Origin: CAJCJE01 sp963818685
Lineage (GTDB): Bacteria > Actinomycetota > Actinomycetes > Mycobacteriales > Pseudonocardiaceae
Assembly (NCBI GenBank): GCA_963818685.1
Contig: CAWFTJ010000008.1
Coordinates: 620,001-684,000, forward strand
DNA length: 64,000 nucleotides
Reading direction: 5' to 3'
The position numbers and the translations under genes were made by a program. Shown piece by piece: positions 17,858 to 26,271 of this stretch (position 1 is its first letter; each line of letters begins with the position of its first letter). Under the pieces are notes generated by a model. The model did no database searches and was not told the DNA's origin. It worked only from the letters and a program-made list of their open reading frames with translations.

Positions 17858-18456
17858 CGGTCGAACCTCGGAATCGGCGGCGACGGGATCAGCACCGGAT
17901 CGGGTTGCTCGATCAGCGGCCAGTCGGGCCGCCAGTCGGGCACCTGCTTCAGCAGCTGCACGAGGTCGCTGGCGAGTTCGGTGACCTTGCGGTGGAAATC
18001 GTGCCAGTCGCGACTTTCCTGAAAAACCGGCTCAGGCGTGGCGAATTGCTTGAAATCCACCCACGACCTGCGCAGGCGGTCCGCCTCCTCCGGGAAATTG
18101 TCCGAGTCCGAGTAGAGGATCGGATAGATCAATCCCTGTGGCCGTGCGAGGCTGGCCAGCCCGAGCATGTCCTCCCTGGCGAACATGCTGCGCAGCTCGG
18201 CCCTGCACCACGGCGACTCGAAGTACGGCGGGGTGAGCACCGCGACCAGTATCTTGCTTTCGTGCAAGGCTTTGCGCAGCTCAGCGGGCCAGGCGACGGC
18301 GCGTGGCATCGATTTGTCCAGGAACACCCTTGGCGCGGGCGCGATCTGGTCGGCGAGACAATCCCGGAACTTCGGATAGAAGTGGTTCATCAACCATTTC
18401 GGCGCACTACCGCGACGGCTGTAACTGATGAAGACATCGAATGCGTAGCCGGCCAC
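17854..18456 (-). CDS. TIR domain protein, candidate NADase effector
   Basis: A 200-residue protein that is nearly all TIR domain: FDVFISYSRRG (beta-A and box 1), RVFLDKSMPRAVAWPAEL, then SKILVAVLTPPYFESPWCRAEL. Glu87 in WCRAEL occupies the position of the catalytic glutamate of NAD-cleaving TIRs. Residues 100-165 carry the box-2-like DSDNFPEEADRLRRSWVDFKQF seen in actinomycete TIR proteins next to KGGVGR ATPases. The C-terminus is Pro-rich. First gene of the operon; the GTG start lacks a Shine-Dalgarno sequence but has a -10-like TATCAT 7 bases upstream, suggesting a leaderless mRNA. Confidence 0.85.
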   Translation of the reverse strand: MAGYAFDVFISYSRRGSAPKWLMNHFYPKFRDCLADQIAPAPRVFLDKSMPRAVAWPAELRKALHESKILVAVLTPPYFESPWCRAELRSMFAREDMLGLASLARPQGLIYPILYSDSDNFPEEADRLRRSWVDFKQFATPEPVFQESRDWHDFHRKVTELASDLVQLLKQVPDWRPDWPLIEQPDPVLIPSPPIPRFDR

Positions 18457-18463
18457 GCGAGGA

Positions 18464-18469
18464 ATGATA
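18464..18469 (-). promoter_or_regulatory. Candidate -10 element for a leaderless TIR operon transcript
   Basis: On the minus strand TATCAT lies 7 bases before the GTG start of the TIR gene, the spacing expected when transcription begins at the start codon. No ribosome site is visible. The -35 is not clear, so the sigma factor cannot be named. Confidence 0.4.
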
Positions 18470-18535
18470 AACAGCGAACGACGCCCGATAATGGACAGAA
18501 CATTGACAAAAACCGAGGTTATAACGCGCCGGGAT

Positions 18536-18557
18536 CAGTCGAGAAAAGATTCGACTG
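18536..18557 (-). terminator. Stem-loop after the oxidoreductase gene
   Basis: CAGTCGA at 18536-18542 and TCGACTG at 18551-18557 form a perfect 7-bp stem with an 8-base AT-rich loop. It lies 7 bases beyond the stop codon of the oxidoreductase gene and before the TIR operon promoter, so it may insulate the operon. The stem is short. Confidence 0.4.
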
Positions 18558-18563
18558 CCTTGG

Positions 18564-19478
18564 TTACGCTGGCGAGGTCGGGTGATCGTGCGGCCGCGAG
18601 CCGGCTTGTTCTTCCAGCAGCGCCGCGGCCATCAGCTCCCCGTCGACCGGACCGTAGCGGCGCAGCGCGGCTCGATGCAGTTCGGCCACGGCGGACGTGA
18701 TCGGGTGCGGGGTTCCGGCAATGTCGGCGGTCTGTTCGACCGCGTCCAACTCCTCGACGCAGCGATCAAGGCCGAAGTCGGCAAGGTAGTCACCGGCCAG
18801 CAGCGCCGGCAGGTGGTTGCTGACGAACGCGCTGTCCCCCGCGCTGCCCAACAGCACCTCGCGGAGCGCCTGCGGAGCTTGGCCGTGCCGTTGGGCGAGC
18901 AGCAGCGCCTCGGTGGTGAGCGCGGCGGTGCCGAACCACAGCAGGTTGATCAGCAACTTGGTGAGGTAGCCGCTGCCAGCCTCGCCCACATGGTGGATGG
19001 TGTCGGCGAACGCGCGCAGCACCGGTTCGACGTCGGCCAGCACCGCGCGGTCGCCGCCGACGTAGAGGCGCACCGTGCCGGCACGCATCGCGGGCACGCC
19101 GCCGCCGATCGGCGCGTCGAGATAGGCGATGCCGTGCGCGCTGGCGGCGCGCGCGAAATCCCGGCCGGACGCGGGCGACGCGCTGGTCAGGTCGACCCAG
19201 GTCGTCGCGGTGCTCAGCCGCGTGAGCAGTTGGCCGGAGCCGAGCACGAGTTCGGTGAGTTCGGGGATGCCGGGCAGTACCGTGAACACGACCGTGCTGC
19301 CGGCCGCGACCTCGGCGGTATCCGTTGCCCACCGCGCGCCGGCCTCCTCGACCGTCGCGCGGCATTCCGGCCGGACGTCGGTGGCGCGAACGTCATGTCC
19401 AGCGGCGACCAGACGAGTAACCAATGCGGCGCCGATCCGGCCGACGCCGAGGACGCCGACCTGCTCAGGACTCGACAC
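18564..19478 (-). CDS. NAD(P)-dependent oxidoreductase, beta-hydroxyacid dehydrogenase family
   Basis: A 304-residue protein of the 3-hydroxyisobutyrate/6-phosphogluconate dehydrogenase-like group. It starts with the dinucleotide loop VGVLGVGRIGAALVTRL, followed by VVFTVLPG, the substrate-binding YLDAPIGGGVPAMRAGT (variant of DAPVSGG) and GSGYLTKLLINLLWFG, whose Lys is the usual catalytic lysine. GTG 19478 is preferred because it directly precedes the Rossmann strand with a weak GGGA upstream; an ATG 36 bases earlier is possible, and the far longer open frame overlaps the next gene. It follows a membrane protein gene by 17 bases. Substrate unknown. Confidence 0.78.
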   Translation of the reverse strand: MSSPEQVGVLGVGRIGAALVTRLVAAGHDVRATDVRPECRATVEEAGARWATDTAEVAAGSTVVFTVLPGIPELTELVLGSGQLLTRLSTATTWVDLTSASPASGRDFARAASAHGIAYLDAPIGGGVPAMRAGTVRLYVGGDRAVLADVEPVLRAFADTIHHVGEAGSGYLTKLLINLLWFGTAALTTEALLLAQRHGQAPQALREVLLGSAGDSAFVSNHLPALLAGDYLADFGLDRCVEELDAVEQTADIAGTPHPITSAVAELHRAALRRYGPVDGELMAAALLEEQAGSRPHDHPTSPA

Positions 19479-19495
19479 GGGCGTCCCAGCGGAAC

Positions 19496-20047
19496 TCAGT
19501 ACTGGTCCCATTCCCTGGTCGGGGGCGGCGGCGCCTGCCTCGGCATCGGCGCCTGACCGACTGGCCCGATCCGCTCGGCCCGCTTGCGTTGGTAGAGCGT
19601 GCGGGCGCCGGCCGCCATGTTGCTGATGATCGACGCGATGGCCAGGCCGAGGACCAGGTTGATCAGCGCGGTGGCGATCTTCGTGCTCAGCTCCACGCCC
19701 AGGGTCAGCGGCAGTACGACCGCGATCAGGGTGATCAGCACCATGATCCAGCCGAAGAATTGACTGGGTGTTGGCGTCGTCAGACAGAGCACATGCATGA
19801 GGCCGGTCGCCACGAGAGCCGCCAACGCGGCGATGATCGCGTAGGTCGACGTGGTCGCGTCGCCCCAGAGGCCAGCGCCCTTCGGGGCGAGCACCGCGAC
19901 GCCGAAGAGTCCGCGCGCGATCAGCAGGCCGACGACCGCTATCAGGGCCGCCACCACCGCGGTCGCGATGCCGCCCGCCCACAACCGGCCGGCGTCAACG
20001 CCGGGACGGTCCTCCACATACGGGGTGTTGTGCACGTAATCGGACAT
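19496..20047 (-). CDS. Four-helix membrane protein of unknown function
   Basis: A 183-residue protein. Residues ~25-50, 65-90, 100-120 and 128-150 are four hydrophobic helices (AAVLALIAVVGLLIARG-like, IIAALAALVATGLMHVLCL). The pattern with LCLTTPTPSQFFGWI resembles the DUF6069 family of actinomycete membrane proteins, although I am not certain of that label. The C-terminus is a cytoplasmic basic/proline tail, APPPPTREWDQY. ATG 20047 has GAGGA 8 bases upstream; the earlier frame is shadow. Possibly co-transcribed with the oxidoreductase. Confidence 0.72.
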   Translation of the reverse strand: MSDYVHNTPYVEDRPGVDAGRLWAGGIATAVVAALIAVVGLLIARGLFGVAVLAPKGAGLWGDATTSTYAIIAALAALVATGLMHVLCLTTPTPSQFFGWIMVLITLIAVVLPLTLGVELSTKIATALINLVLGLAIASIISNMAAGARTLYQRKRAERIGPVGQAPMPRQAPPPPTREWDQY

Positions 20048-20156
20048 AATCCGTTCCTCTGTCGCGGGTGCGCTCGCCAAGGCCACGAGCTGGCCATACC
20101 GGCCGGTTACCCATTCGCCGTCGGTCCGCACACGTAACGCGACACATATTTCCGAC

Positions 20157-21578
20157 CTACTTCCTTGACAGCGCCTGCCTCTTCGCGAGCGCCGCGCTCG
20201 CCACGACGAGACCGAACACGGCAAGCACCGCAGCCACGACCATCGCGCCCCGATAACCGGACGCCACGTCGCCGGCGCCCGCGTAGCCGCCGGTCGCGGT
20301 GAACGCGGTGGACGTGACCGCGACGCCGAACGCGCCGCCCATCTGCCGCACCGTGCTGAACAGCCCGGACGCGGTGCTCACGTCGGCAGGTCCGACCGAG
20401 CCGACCGCTGCCTTGGTCATCGCGGGAACGGCGAGCGTGAGAGCGACGGCGACCACGGCCATGCCGCCCGCGAGCACCGGGTAGGGCATCGAGGGGGCGG
20501 CGAATCCGGCCAGTAGTCCGACGCCGACGACCTGGAGGATCAGCCCAGTGATGATCATCGGCCGGGTGCCGAGCCGGTCGGCCGAGCGGCCGCTCCACGG
20601 CGCGAGCAGCAGCGGCACCACGCCGAACGGCAGCAGCCGCAGCCCGGCCGCCAGCGGGCCGTTGCCCTGCGCGTTCTGCAGGAACTGCGCTGTGAAGAAC
20701 ACGGCGGCGGTCAGGGACGCGTTCAGCAGGAAGATGCCGGCATTGCCGGTAGCGAAGTCGCGGTCGGCGAACAGTCGAAATGGCACCATCGGGTGCGCCG
20801 CGCGCCGCTCCCACCCGATGAGTGCGGCCAACGCGACGATCCCGCAGGCCAGCGAGCCGATGACCAGCCCATCGCCCCAGCCGCTGCCGGCCGCCCGCAC
20901 CACGCCCCACACCAGCGCGAGCGCGGCGATCCCGCCGAGCACGAGGCCGGCCGGGTCGAGTCGCCGCACCGGACCGCGACTGTCCGGCACGCGCAGCAGC
21001 ACGGCGACGGCCGTCGCGACGCCGATCGGCACGTTGATCCAGAAGATCCACGACCAGGACGCCGCCTGCGTGATCACGCCGCCGAGAATCGGGCCGAGTA
21101 CCGAGCCGAGCCCGGTCATCGAACCGAAGGTGCCCATCGCCCAGCCCCTACGCTCGGCCGGGAAAGCGGCGTTGATCAGCGACAACGCCAGCGGCATCAG
21201 CACAGCCGCGCCGACGCCCTGCACCGCACGTGCCGCGATCAGCACGCCGACGTCGGGCGCCAGCGCACAGGCGGCGGACGCGGCGGCGAAGAGCAGCAGG
21301 CCGCCCACGTAGGTGGATCGCCTGCCCCACCGGTCGCCGAGCGCGGCAGTGGTCATCATCAGGACCGCGAAGCTGAGCGTGTAGGCGTTGACCGTCCAGT
21401 CCAGCGTGGTGATCGTGCCGTGCAACGCGACGCGGAGGGCTGGCAACGCGGTGGACACCGCGAGCATGTCCAGGACAACCAGGAACGAGCCGACGCTGGC
21501 CAGGGCCAACGTCCAGCGCTGCACGGCGGTGAGCCGGGTGGTGGCCGGAGGCCGAAGTGATGACTGAATAACGGACAT
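20157..21578 (-). CDS. MFS drug exporter, DHA2 (EmrB/QacA) family
   Basis: A 473-residue, 14-helix transporter. DHA2 features: LDMLAVSTALPALRVAL in helix 1, WTVNAYTLSFAVLMMTTAALGDRWGRRS (motif A with GDRWGRR), RAVQGVGAAVLMPLALSLI and GPILGGVITQAASWSWIFWI (motif C). These export hydrophobic drugs or cationic dyes by proton antiport. It is divergent from the ECF sigma gene, separated by about 110 bp. A perfect 12-bp palindrome covers its start codon. Confidence 0.88.
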   Translation of the reverse strand: MSVIQSSLRPPATTRLTAVQRWTLALASVGSFLVVLDMLAVSTALPALRVALHGTITTLDWTVNAYTLSFAVLMMTTAALGDRWGRRSTYVGGLLLFAAASAACALAPDVGVLIAARAVQGVGAAVLMPLALSLINAAFPAERRGWAMGTFGSMTGLGSVLGPILGGVITQAASWSWIFWINVPIGVATAVAVLLRVPDSRGPVRRLDPAGLVLGGIAALALVWGVVRAAGSGWGDGLVIGSLACGIVALAALIGWERRAAHPMVPFRLFADRDFATGNAGIFLLNASLTAAVFFTAQFLQNAQGNGPLAAGLRLLPFGVVPLLLAPWSGRSADRLGTRPMIITGLILQVVGVGLLAGFAAPSMPYPVLAGGMAVVAVALTLAVPAMTKAAVGSVGPADVSTASGLFSTVRQMGGAFGVAVTSTAFTATGGYAGAGDVASGYRGAMVVAAVLAVFGLVVASAALAKRQALSRK

Positions 21579-21583
21579 GTCCG
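21572..21583. promoter_or_regulatory. Palindrome CGGACATGTCCG over the exporter start codon
   Basis: Perfect 12-bp palindrome, with the ATG of the MFS gene (minus strand, 21578) at its centre. It could be an operator or an RNA hairpin hiding the start codon; position is the only evidence. Confidence 0.35.
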
Positions 21584-21636
21584 GATAGACACCGACCGAC
21601 GAGAAAACCGAGCGCTCGATTTCGACCCAGCCTGGT

Positions 21637-21648
21637 GTCTGTACAGAC
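21637..21648. promoter_or_regulatory. Palindrome GTCTGTACAGAC upstream of the sigma factor gene
   Basis: Perfect 12-bp palindrome about 40 bases upstream of the sigma gene and 60 bases upstream of the divergent exporter. The TGTACA core is common in operators of TetR- and Xre-type repressors. No regulator gene is adjacent. Confidence 0.35.
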
Positions 21649-21688
21649 GTGACGGTGTGGGAGGACGAAACGATGCGAGGATGTGATC

Positions 21689-22684
21689 ATGGACGAGCAG
21701 CTGGTCGCGAGTGCCCGAAGCGGCGATCCGAGGGCGTTCGGCGAGCTCACCGAGCCGTTCCGGGGCGAGCTGCAACTGCACTGCTATCGCATTGTCGGCT
21801 CGGTCGCCGAGGCGGAGGAACTCGTTCAGGAGACGCTGCTGGCCGCGTGGCAGGGCATCGCCGAGTTCCAGGGACGGTCCTCGGTGCGCACCTGGCTGTA
21901 CCGCATCGCCACGAACCGGTGTCTGAACTCCGTGCGTGACCGGCAGCGTCGTCCCGTGCCCGAACCGAGCAGGCCGCTGCCCGAGCCCAGTCGACATATG
22001 GAGGTCACCTGGCTGGACCCGTATCCGCAGGTGCTGTTGGCCGGCCTGAACGATCCGGCTCCCGGCCCGGAGGCACGGGTGGAGAGCCGGGAGGCGATCT
22101 CGCTGGCCTTCGTCACCGCCATGCAGACCCTGCCGCCCCGCCAACGCGCCATCCTGCTGCTGCGCGACGTGCTCGGCTATCGAGGTGCCGAGGTCGCGGA
22201 CATGCTGGACACCACGGAGAGCGCGGTGGCCAGCGGCCTGAAGCGGGCTCGCGCCGCGCTCGCCGCCCGCACCCCGAACACCGCGGCCCCGCTGCCGGAC
22301 TCCCCTGCCGAACGGCGCACCGTCGCCGCGTTCGTCACCGCGTTCGAGCACGGCGACGTGGCCGGCCTGGTCAGCCTGCTCACCGAGGACGCGACGGTCA
22401 ACATGCCGCCGCTGTCCCAGGAATACGTCGGCCAGGACGCCGCGGCACAGTTCTTCGCCGAGATCTGCTTCGCGAGCGGCACCAGGGCGTTCCGGCTGGT
22501 GCCCAGCCGGGCCAACGGCCAGCCCGCGTTCGGCCGCTACGTGCGCGATCCACACGCGCCCATTTCGCACGCGCACGGCATCACGGTGCTCACCCTCGAC
22601 GGCGAGCGGATCACGCACATGACGAGCTTCCTGGACACCGCGCTGTTCCCGTGGTTCGGCCTGCCACGCATCCTGCGCGACTGA
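21689..22684 (+). CDS. ECF-type RNA polymerase sigma factor with C-terminal SnoaL-like domain
   Basis: A 331-residue sigma factor. Region 2 (about 8-80) reads LHCYRIVGSVAEAEELVQET and SVRTWLYRIATNRCLN; region 4 (about 140-200) reads LPPRQRAILLLRDVLGYRGAEVADML. The C-terminal ~110 residues are an NTF2/SnoaL-like domain (VAAFVTAFEHGDVAGLVSLL, LTLDGERITHMTSFLD), as in SigG/SigJ-like ECF groups that have no anti-sigma gene and are controlled by this domain. No anti-sigma factor is adjacent here, in line with that. ATG 21689 has AGGA 8 bases upstream; a GTG six bases earlier is also in frame. Targets unknown. Confidence 0.88.
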   Translation: MDEQLVASARSGDPRAFGELTEPFRGELQLHCYRIVGSVAEAEELVQETLLAAWQGIAEFQGRSSVRTWLYRIATNRCLNSVRDRQRRPVPEPSRPLPEPSRHMEVTWLDPYPQVLLAGLNDPAPGPEARVESREAISLAFVTAMQTLPPRQRAILLLRDVLGYRGAEVADMLDTTESAVASGLKRARAALAARTPNTAAPLPDSPAERRTVAAFVTAFEHGDVAGLVSLLTEDATVNMPPLSQEYVGQDAAAQFFAEICFASGTRAFRLVPSRANGQPAFGRYVRDPHAPISHAHGITVLTLDGERITHMTSFLDTALFPWFGLPRILRD

Positions 22685-22854
22685 TCAGGACCGCTCACCG
22701 GCCATGGCAGGAGCCTGTCGCCACATCAACCGGAGACAACGCGTAGATAAACATTTTCCAACAGTCGCCGAGTATGGTGACCATCCGGGTACGGTCGGTG
22801 GCAGGTTGGCCAGATGCCTGACCCGCACATGCTGCCGAACGGTGTGATGTCACC
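22685..22854. other. Intergenic region upstream of the ABC importer operon
   Basis: 170 bp between the sigma factor and permease genes. ACGGTG and CACCGT at about 22839-22856 form a 6-bp inverted repeat around TGATGT that reaches into the nominal start codon of the permease, hinting that the true start is further downstream. No clear -10/-35 pair seen. Confidence 0.3.
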
Positions 22855-23883
22855 GTGGCGACACTGGTTGTCCATACCACCGACACGGGTACACCCCCGG
22901 CCGTCCGCCGATCATCTGCACAATCCCCGCTCGTGACCACGTCCGTGACAAGGCGCGGGGAGCATGCCGCGCCCCCGACCATCCCAAAGGGACGCCGTGC
23001 CGACCGGCGCGGCCCTCGGGAACTGCTGCTGGGGTTCCTGTTCTGCGTACCGGCGTTGGCCGGATTGGCCGTGTTCGTGATCTTCCCGCTGGTGCAGGCG
23101 ATCTTTCTGTCCACACGGGGCACGGACATCAACGGCAATCCGACCCGGTCGGTCGGTCTCGCGAACTTCGCGGCGCTGTTCACCCCGGACTTCGGCGCGA
23201 TCCTGCTGCACACGCTGATCTTCACCGTTGTCGTCGTGGTCATCGGGGTCGCGCTGCCGATGGCCCTTGCCGTGCCGCTGGCTCAGCGACTGCCCGGGAT
23301 GCGGGTGTTCCGCACGCTGTTCACGCTGCCCTTCGCCTACTCCGCGTCGGCGGCCAGTGTGGTCTGGCTGCTGATGTTGGATCCGTCGATGTCGCCGGTC
23401 AACTGGCTGCTTCGGCTGGTCGGCGTTGCCGCGCCCGGTTGGACGACCGACTCACACCTGGCGCTGGTCACGGTCGCCTGGGTGACGGTGTGGGTGGCGT
23501 CCGGGTTCAACCTGCTCGTGCTGGGCGCCGGCCTGGCCGGAGTGGACGAAGAGGTGCTTGAGGCCGCGCGGATCGACGGTGCGACCGGCATCCGACACTT
23601 CGTCAGCGTCGTGCTGCCGATGATCTCGCCGAGCGTGTTCTTCGTGATCGTCACCACCACGCTGTCCGCGTTGCAGGCGCTCGGCCAGGTGCAGGTGATG
23701 ACCGACGGCGGCCCGAACGGCGGCACCTCGACCCTGGTGTTCTCCATCTACCACAACGCGTTCGAGAACGGGAACAACGACTACGGGGTGGCCAGCGCGC
23801 AGGGCCTGGTGCTGCTGCTGGTCGGCATCGTGCTCGCCGCGCTCCAGTTCGGCGTGATCGAGAGGCGGGTGCATTACCGGTGA
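22855..23883 (+). CDS. Sugar ABC transporter permease (UgpA/MalF type)
   Basis: A 342-residue permease with about six membrane helices starting near residue 56 (LLLGFLFCVPALAGLAVFVI). The cytoplasmic EAA loop is complete: EAARIDGATGIRHFVSVVLP, which docks the ATPase. DLAGPEGGT-like sequence is replaced by VMTDGGPNGGTSTLVF, typical of CUT1 permeases for glycerol-3-phosphate or oligosaccharides. Its first ~50 residues are polar and of low complexity, so a downstream GTG start (near 22934) is possible. It overlaps the second permease by GTGA. No ATPase gene is here; such actinomycete operons usually share MsiK. Confidence 0.88.
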   Translation: MATLVVHTTDTGTPPAVRRSSAQSPLVTTSVTRRGEHAAPPTIPKGRRADRRGPRELLLGFLFCVPALAGLAVFVIFPLVQAIFLSTRGTDINGNPTRSVGLANFAALFTPDFGAILLHTLIFTVVVVVIGVALPMALAVPLAQRLPGMRVFRTLFTLPFAYSASAASVVWLLMLDPSMSPVNWLLRLVGVAAPGWTTDSHLALVTVAWVTVWVASGFNLLVLGAGLAGVDEEVLEAARIDGATGIRHFVSVVLPMISPSVFFVIVTTTLSALQALGQVQVMTDGGPNGGTSTLVFSIYHNAFENGNNDYGVASAQGLVLLLVGIVLAALQFGVIERRVHYR

Positions 23884-24770
23884 GCGAGCTTGCGAGCGAA
23901 GCGGTCAATCGAACACGGCCGTTGAGTCGTTCACTGAGTCGACCCAGTACGACGCGGGGCACGATCACCTACGTGTGGCTGATCCTGGCCGCGGTCGTGC
24001 TGCTGTTCCCGGTGCTGCTGACCGTCATCGGCGGGTTCCTGCCCGAGGGTGACCTGGTGCGCCAACCGCCCGGCCTGTTCGGCGGCCACTACACGCTGGG
24101 CAGCTACGTCGCGGCCTGGCAGCAGAACGTGGTGCCGCTGTTCCCCGCGTTCCTCAACTCGCTGTTCGTCGGGTTGGTCATCATGGTCGGCCACCTGGTC
24201 ACGTCCTGCCTTGCCGCGTACGGTCTGGTGTTCGTGCGCAATCCACTGCGCAAGCCGATCTTCTGGCTGTTCATGGCCACGATCATGATTCCGTACGAGG
24301 CGATCGTGGTGCCCAACGCGCTGTTCATCCGCAGCCTTGACCTCGGGGACAGTCGCTGGAGCCTGGTGCTGCCGTTCCTTGCCAACGGTTTCGGCGTGTT
24401 CCTGATGCGCCAGGCGTTCCTCCAGTTCCCGGTCGAACTGCGCCAGGCGGCGCAGATCGACGGCTGCGGGCACCTGCGGTTCCTGTTCACCATCGTGCTG
24501 CCGGCCGTCCGGCCCTCGATCACCGCGCTGGGCGTGTGGTCGTTCCTCCAGGGCTGGAACATGTACTTCTGGCCGTTGATCATCTCGTCGTCGAACAACG
24601 CGATGAACACGTTGCAGACGGCGGTGTTCGCGTTGAAGGCCAACGGCAACGGCACCCAACAGGCATTGTTGCTGGCCGGTGTCACGATCACCTTGCTTCC
24701 CACGCTGCTGCTGGTCATCTTCGGGCAGCGGTGGCTGGTCCGCGGGTTCACCGCTGGGGCCGTGAAATGA
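23880..24770 (+). CDS. Sugar ABC transporter permease (UgpE/MalG type)
   Basis: A 296-residue second permease, with six membrane helices and the EAA loop QAAQIDGCGHLRFLFTIVLP. It includes NSLFVGLVIMVGHLVTSCLAAYG and PLIISSSNNAMNTLQTAVF, both typical of MalG-like CUT1 subunits. It is translationally coupled to the first permease by a 4-base overlap and ends 23 bases before the start of the lipoprotein gene. Together they form the membrane channel. Confidence 0.9.
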   Translation: MSELASEAVNRTRPLSRSLSRPSTTRGTITYVWLILAAVVLLFPVLLTVIGGFLPEGDLVRQPPGLFGGHYTLGSYVAAWQQNVVPLFPAFLNSLFVGLVIMVGHLVTSCLAAYGLVFVRNPLRKPIFWLFMATIMIPYEAIVVPNALFIRSLDLGDSRWSLVLPFLANGFGVFLMRQAFLQFPVELRQAAQIDGCGHLRFLFTIVLPAVRPSITALGVWSFLQGWNMYFWPLIISSSNNAMNTLQTAVFALKANGNGTQQALLLAGVTITLLPTLLLVIFGQRWLVRGFTAGAVK

Positions 24771-24793
24771 CAACAGAAGGAGAGAACTCGACA

Positions 24794-26215
24794 GTGCGCA
24801 CAACAGCACGGCGCGGCACAACGGCACGGCGCGGCATCACCGCGCTGGCCATGGCGCTGGCCGCGGCGGCGGCGATCGCCGGATGCACTTCGGCGGCCAG
24901 TCCCGGCGGGTCGTCGTCCAGCGACACCTCGGCGCCCGGCCCGGACGCGCTCAACGGCAAGGGCGAGGTGGACATCACCTTCTGGCACGCGATGAGCGGC
25001 ACCAACGGAGCGGCGCTGACCACGCTGGTCAACCAGTTCAACCAGCAGCACCAGGGCAAGATCAAGGTCACGCTGAACTACAAGGGCCAGTACGACACCG
25101 CGCTCGCCGCCTACAAGAACGCGTCAAGCGGCCAGCGGCCGAACCTGATGCAGATGTACGACATCGGCACCCGGTACATGATCGACTCGAAGTCGATCAT
25201 GCCGATGCAGTCGTTCATCGACACCGACCACTACGACGTGTCGGACCTACAGCCGAACATCGCAGGCTACTACACGGTCGACAACAAGCTGTACTCGATG
25301 CCGTTCAACACGTCGATGCCGCTGCTGTACATCAACAAGGAGGCGTTCACCAAGGCCGGCCTCGACCCGAACAAGCCGCCGACCACGCTCGCCGAGATCA
25401 TGACCGACGCCCAGAAGATCAAGGCGACGCCGGGCGAGACCGTGCAGTACGGCTTCGGCGCCACGCTCTACGGCTGGTTCTTCGAGCAGTGGGCCGCGTC
25501 GGCCAACGAGACGATCTGCGACAACAACAACGGCCGCACCGGACGGGTCAGCAAGGTGAACCTGGCTACGCAGGAGAACATCCAGCTGTTGCAGTGGTGG
25601 CAGCAGATGGTCAACCAGGGCCTTGCCGAGAAGCTGGACAGCAACACCGACTCAGGCGACAACGCGTTCTCCTCCGGCACCGTCGCGATCGGACTGGAGT
25701 CCACCGGTTCGCTCGGCTCGTTCACCAAGGGCGCCGCGCAGGCGAAGTCGCCGTTCACCGTCGCCACCGGCTTCTACCCGAAGATCAACGCCAGCGACGC
25801 GGGCGGACCGATCATCGGCGGTGCCTCGCTGTGGATCGTGAACTCCGACGCCGCGCACGAGCGGGCCGCGTGGGAGCTGGTGAAGTTCCTGGCCAGCAAG
25901 TCCTCGCAGGTCACCTGGCACACCTCGACCGGGTACTTCCCGATCAGCAAGGCCGCGCTGACCGACCCGGCCGACCAGGCGTGGGTGCAGGCCAAGCCGC
26001 AGTTCCAGACCGCGATCACCCAGCTGAGCAACACCAAGCTGGACTACGCGACCCAGGGCTGCTCGGTCGGCGTCATGCCCGACGTGCGCAAGGACGTGGA
26101 GAACGCCCTACAGGCGGCGGTGTTGCAGAACCAGGACGCGAAGACCGCGCTGACCAACGCCGAGAACAACGCGGACAAGCAGATCACCGACTACAACAGC
26201 AAGCTCGGCGGCTGA
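24794..26215 (+). CDS. Sugar ABC transporter substrate-binding lipoprotein (UgpB-like)
   Basis: A 473-residue lipoprotein. The signal peptide ends in the lipobox AIAGC, so a lipid-modified Cys anchors it outside the membrane. Binding-protein features: VDITFWHAMSGTNGAALTTL near the mature N-terminus, MPFNTSMPLLYINKEAFTKAGLDPNKPPTT (shared by UgpB-type proteins) and FSSGTVAIGLESTGSLGSF. These favour glycerol-3-phosphate, glycerophosphodiester or oligosaccharide ligands; the exact ligand is not visible. GTG 24794 is chosen because AAGGAG lies 11 bases upstream; an ATG at 24767 overlapping the permease stop is the alternative. Last gene of the three-gene operon. Confidence 0.9.
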   Translation: MRTTARRGTTARRGITALAMALAAAAAIAGCTSAASPGGSSSSDTSAPGPDALNGKGEVDITFWHAMSGTNGAALTTLVNQFNQQHQGKIKVTLNYKGQYDTALAAYKNASSGQRPNLMQMYDIGTRYMIDSKSIMPMQSFIDTDHYDVSDLQPNIAGYYTVDNKLYSMPFNTSMPLLYINKEAFTKAGLDPNKPPTTLAEIMTDAQKIKATPGETVQYGFGATLYGWFFEQWAASANETICDNNNGRTGRVSKVNLATQENIQLLQWWQQMVNQGLAEKLDSNTDSGDNAFSSGTVAIGLESTGSLGSFTKGAAQAKSPFTVATGFYPKINASDAGGPIIGGASLWIVNSDAAHERAAWELVKFLASKSSQVTWHTSTGYFPISKAALTDPADQAWVQAKPQFQTAITQLSNTKLDYATQGCSVGVMPDVRKDVENALQAAVLQNQDAKTALTNAENNADKQITDYNSKLGG

Positions 26216-26229
26216 CCAGGCGAAAAAGG

Positions 26230-26259
26230 GGGGTGGCCCTTCTTCAGCGGGGCCACCCC
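26230..26259. terminator. Hairpin terminator between converging operons
   Basis: GGGGTGGCCC at 26230-26239 and GGGCCACCCC at 26250-26259 form a perfect 10-bp stem with a 10-base loop, preceded by an A-run on the plus strand (a T-run for the minus strand). It sits between the lipoprotein gene and the convergent methyltransferase gene and can act both ways. Confidence 0.8.
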
Positions 26260-26271
26260 TGCCGCGGGTCG

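Noticed and set aside
18582..19556. 324-residue plus-strand frame opposite the oxidoreductase
   Set aside because: Shadow; the minus strand has the full Rossmann and catalytic motifs.
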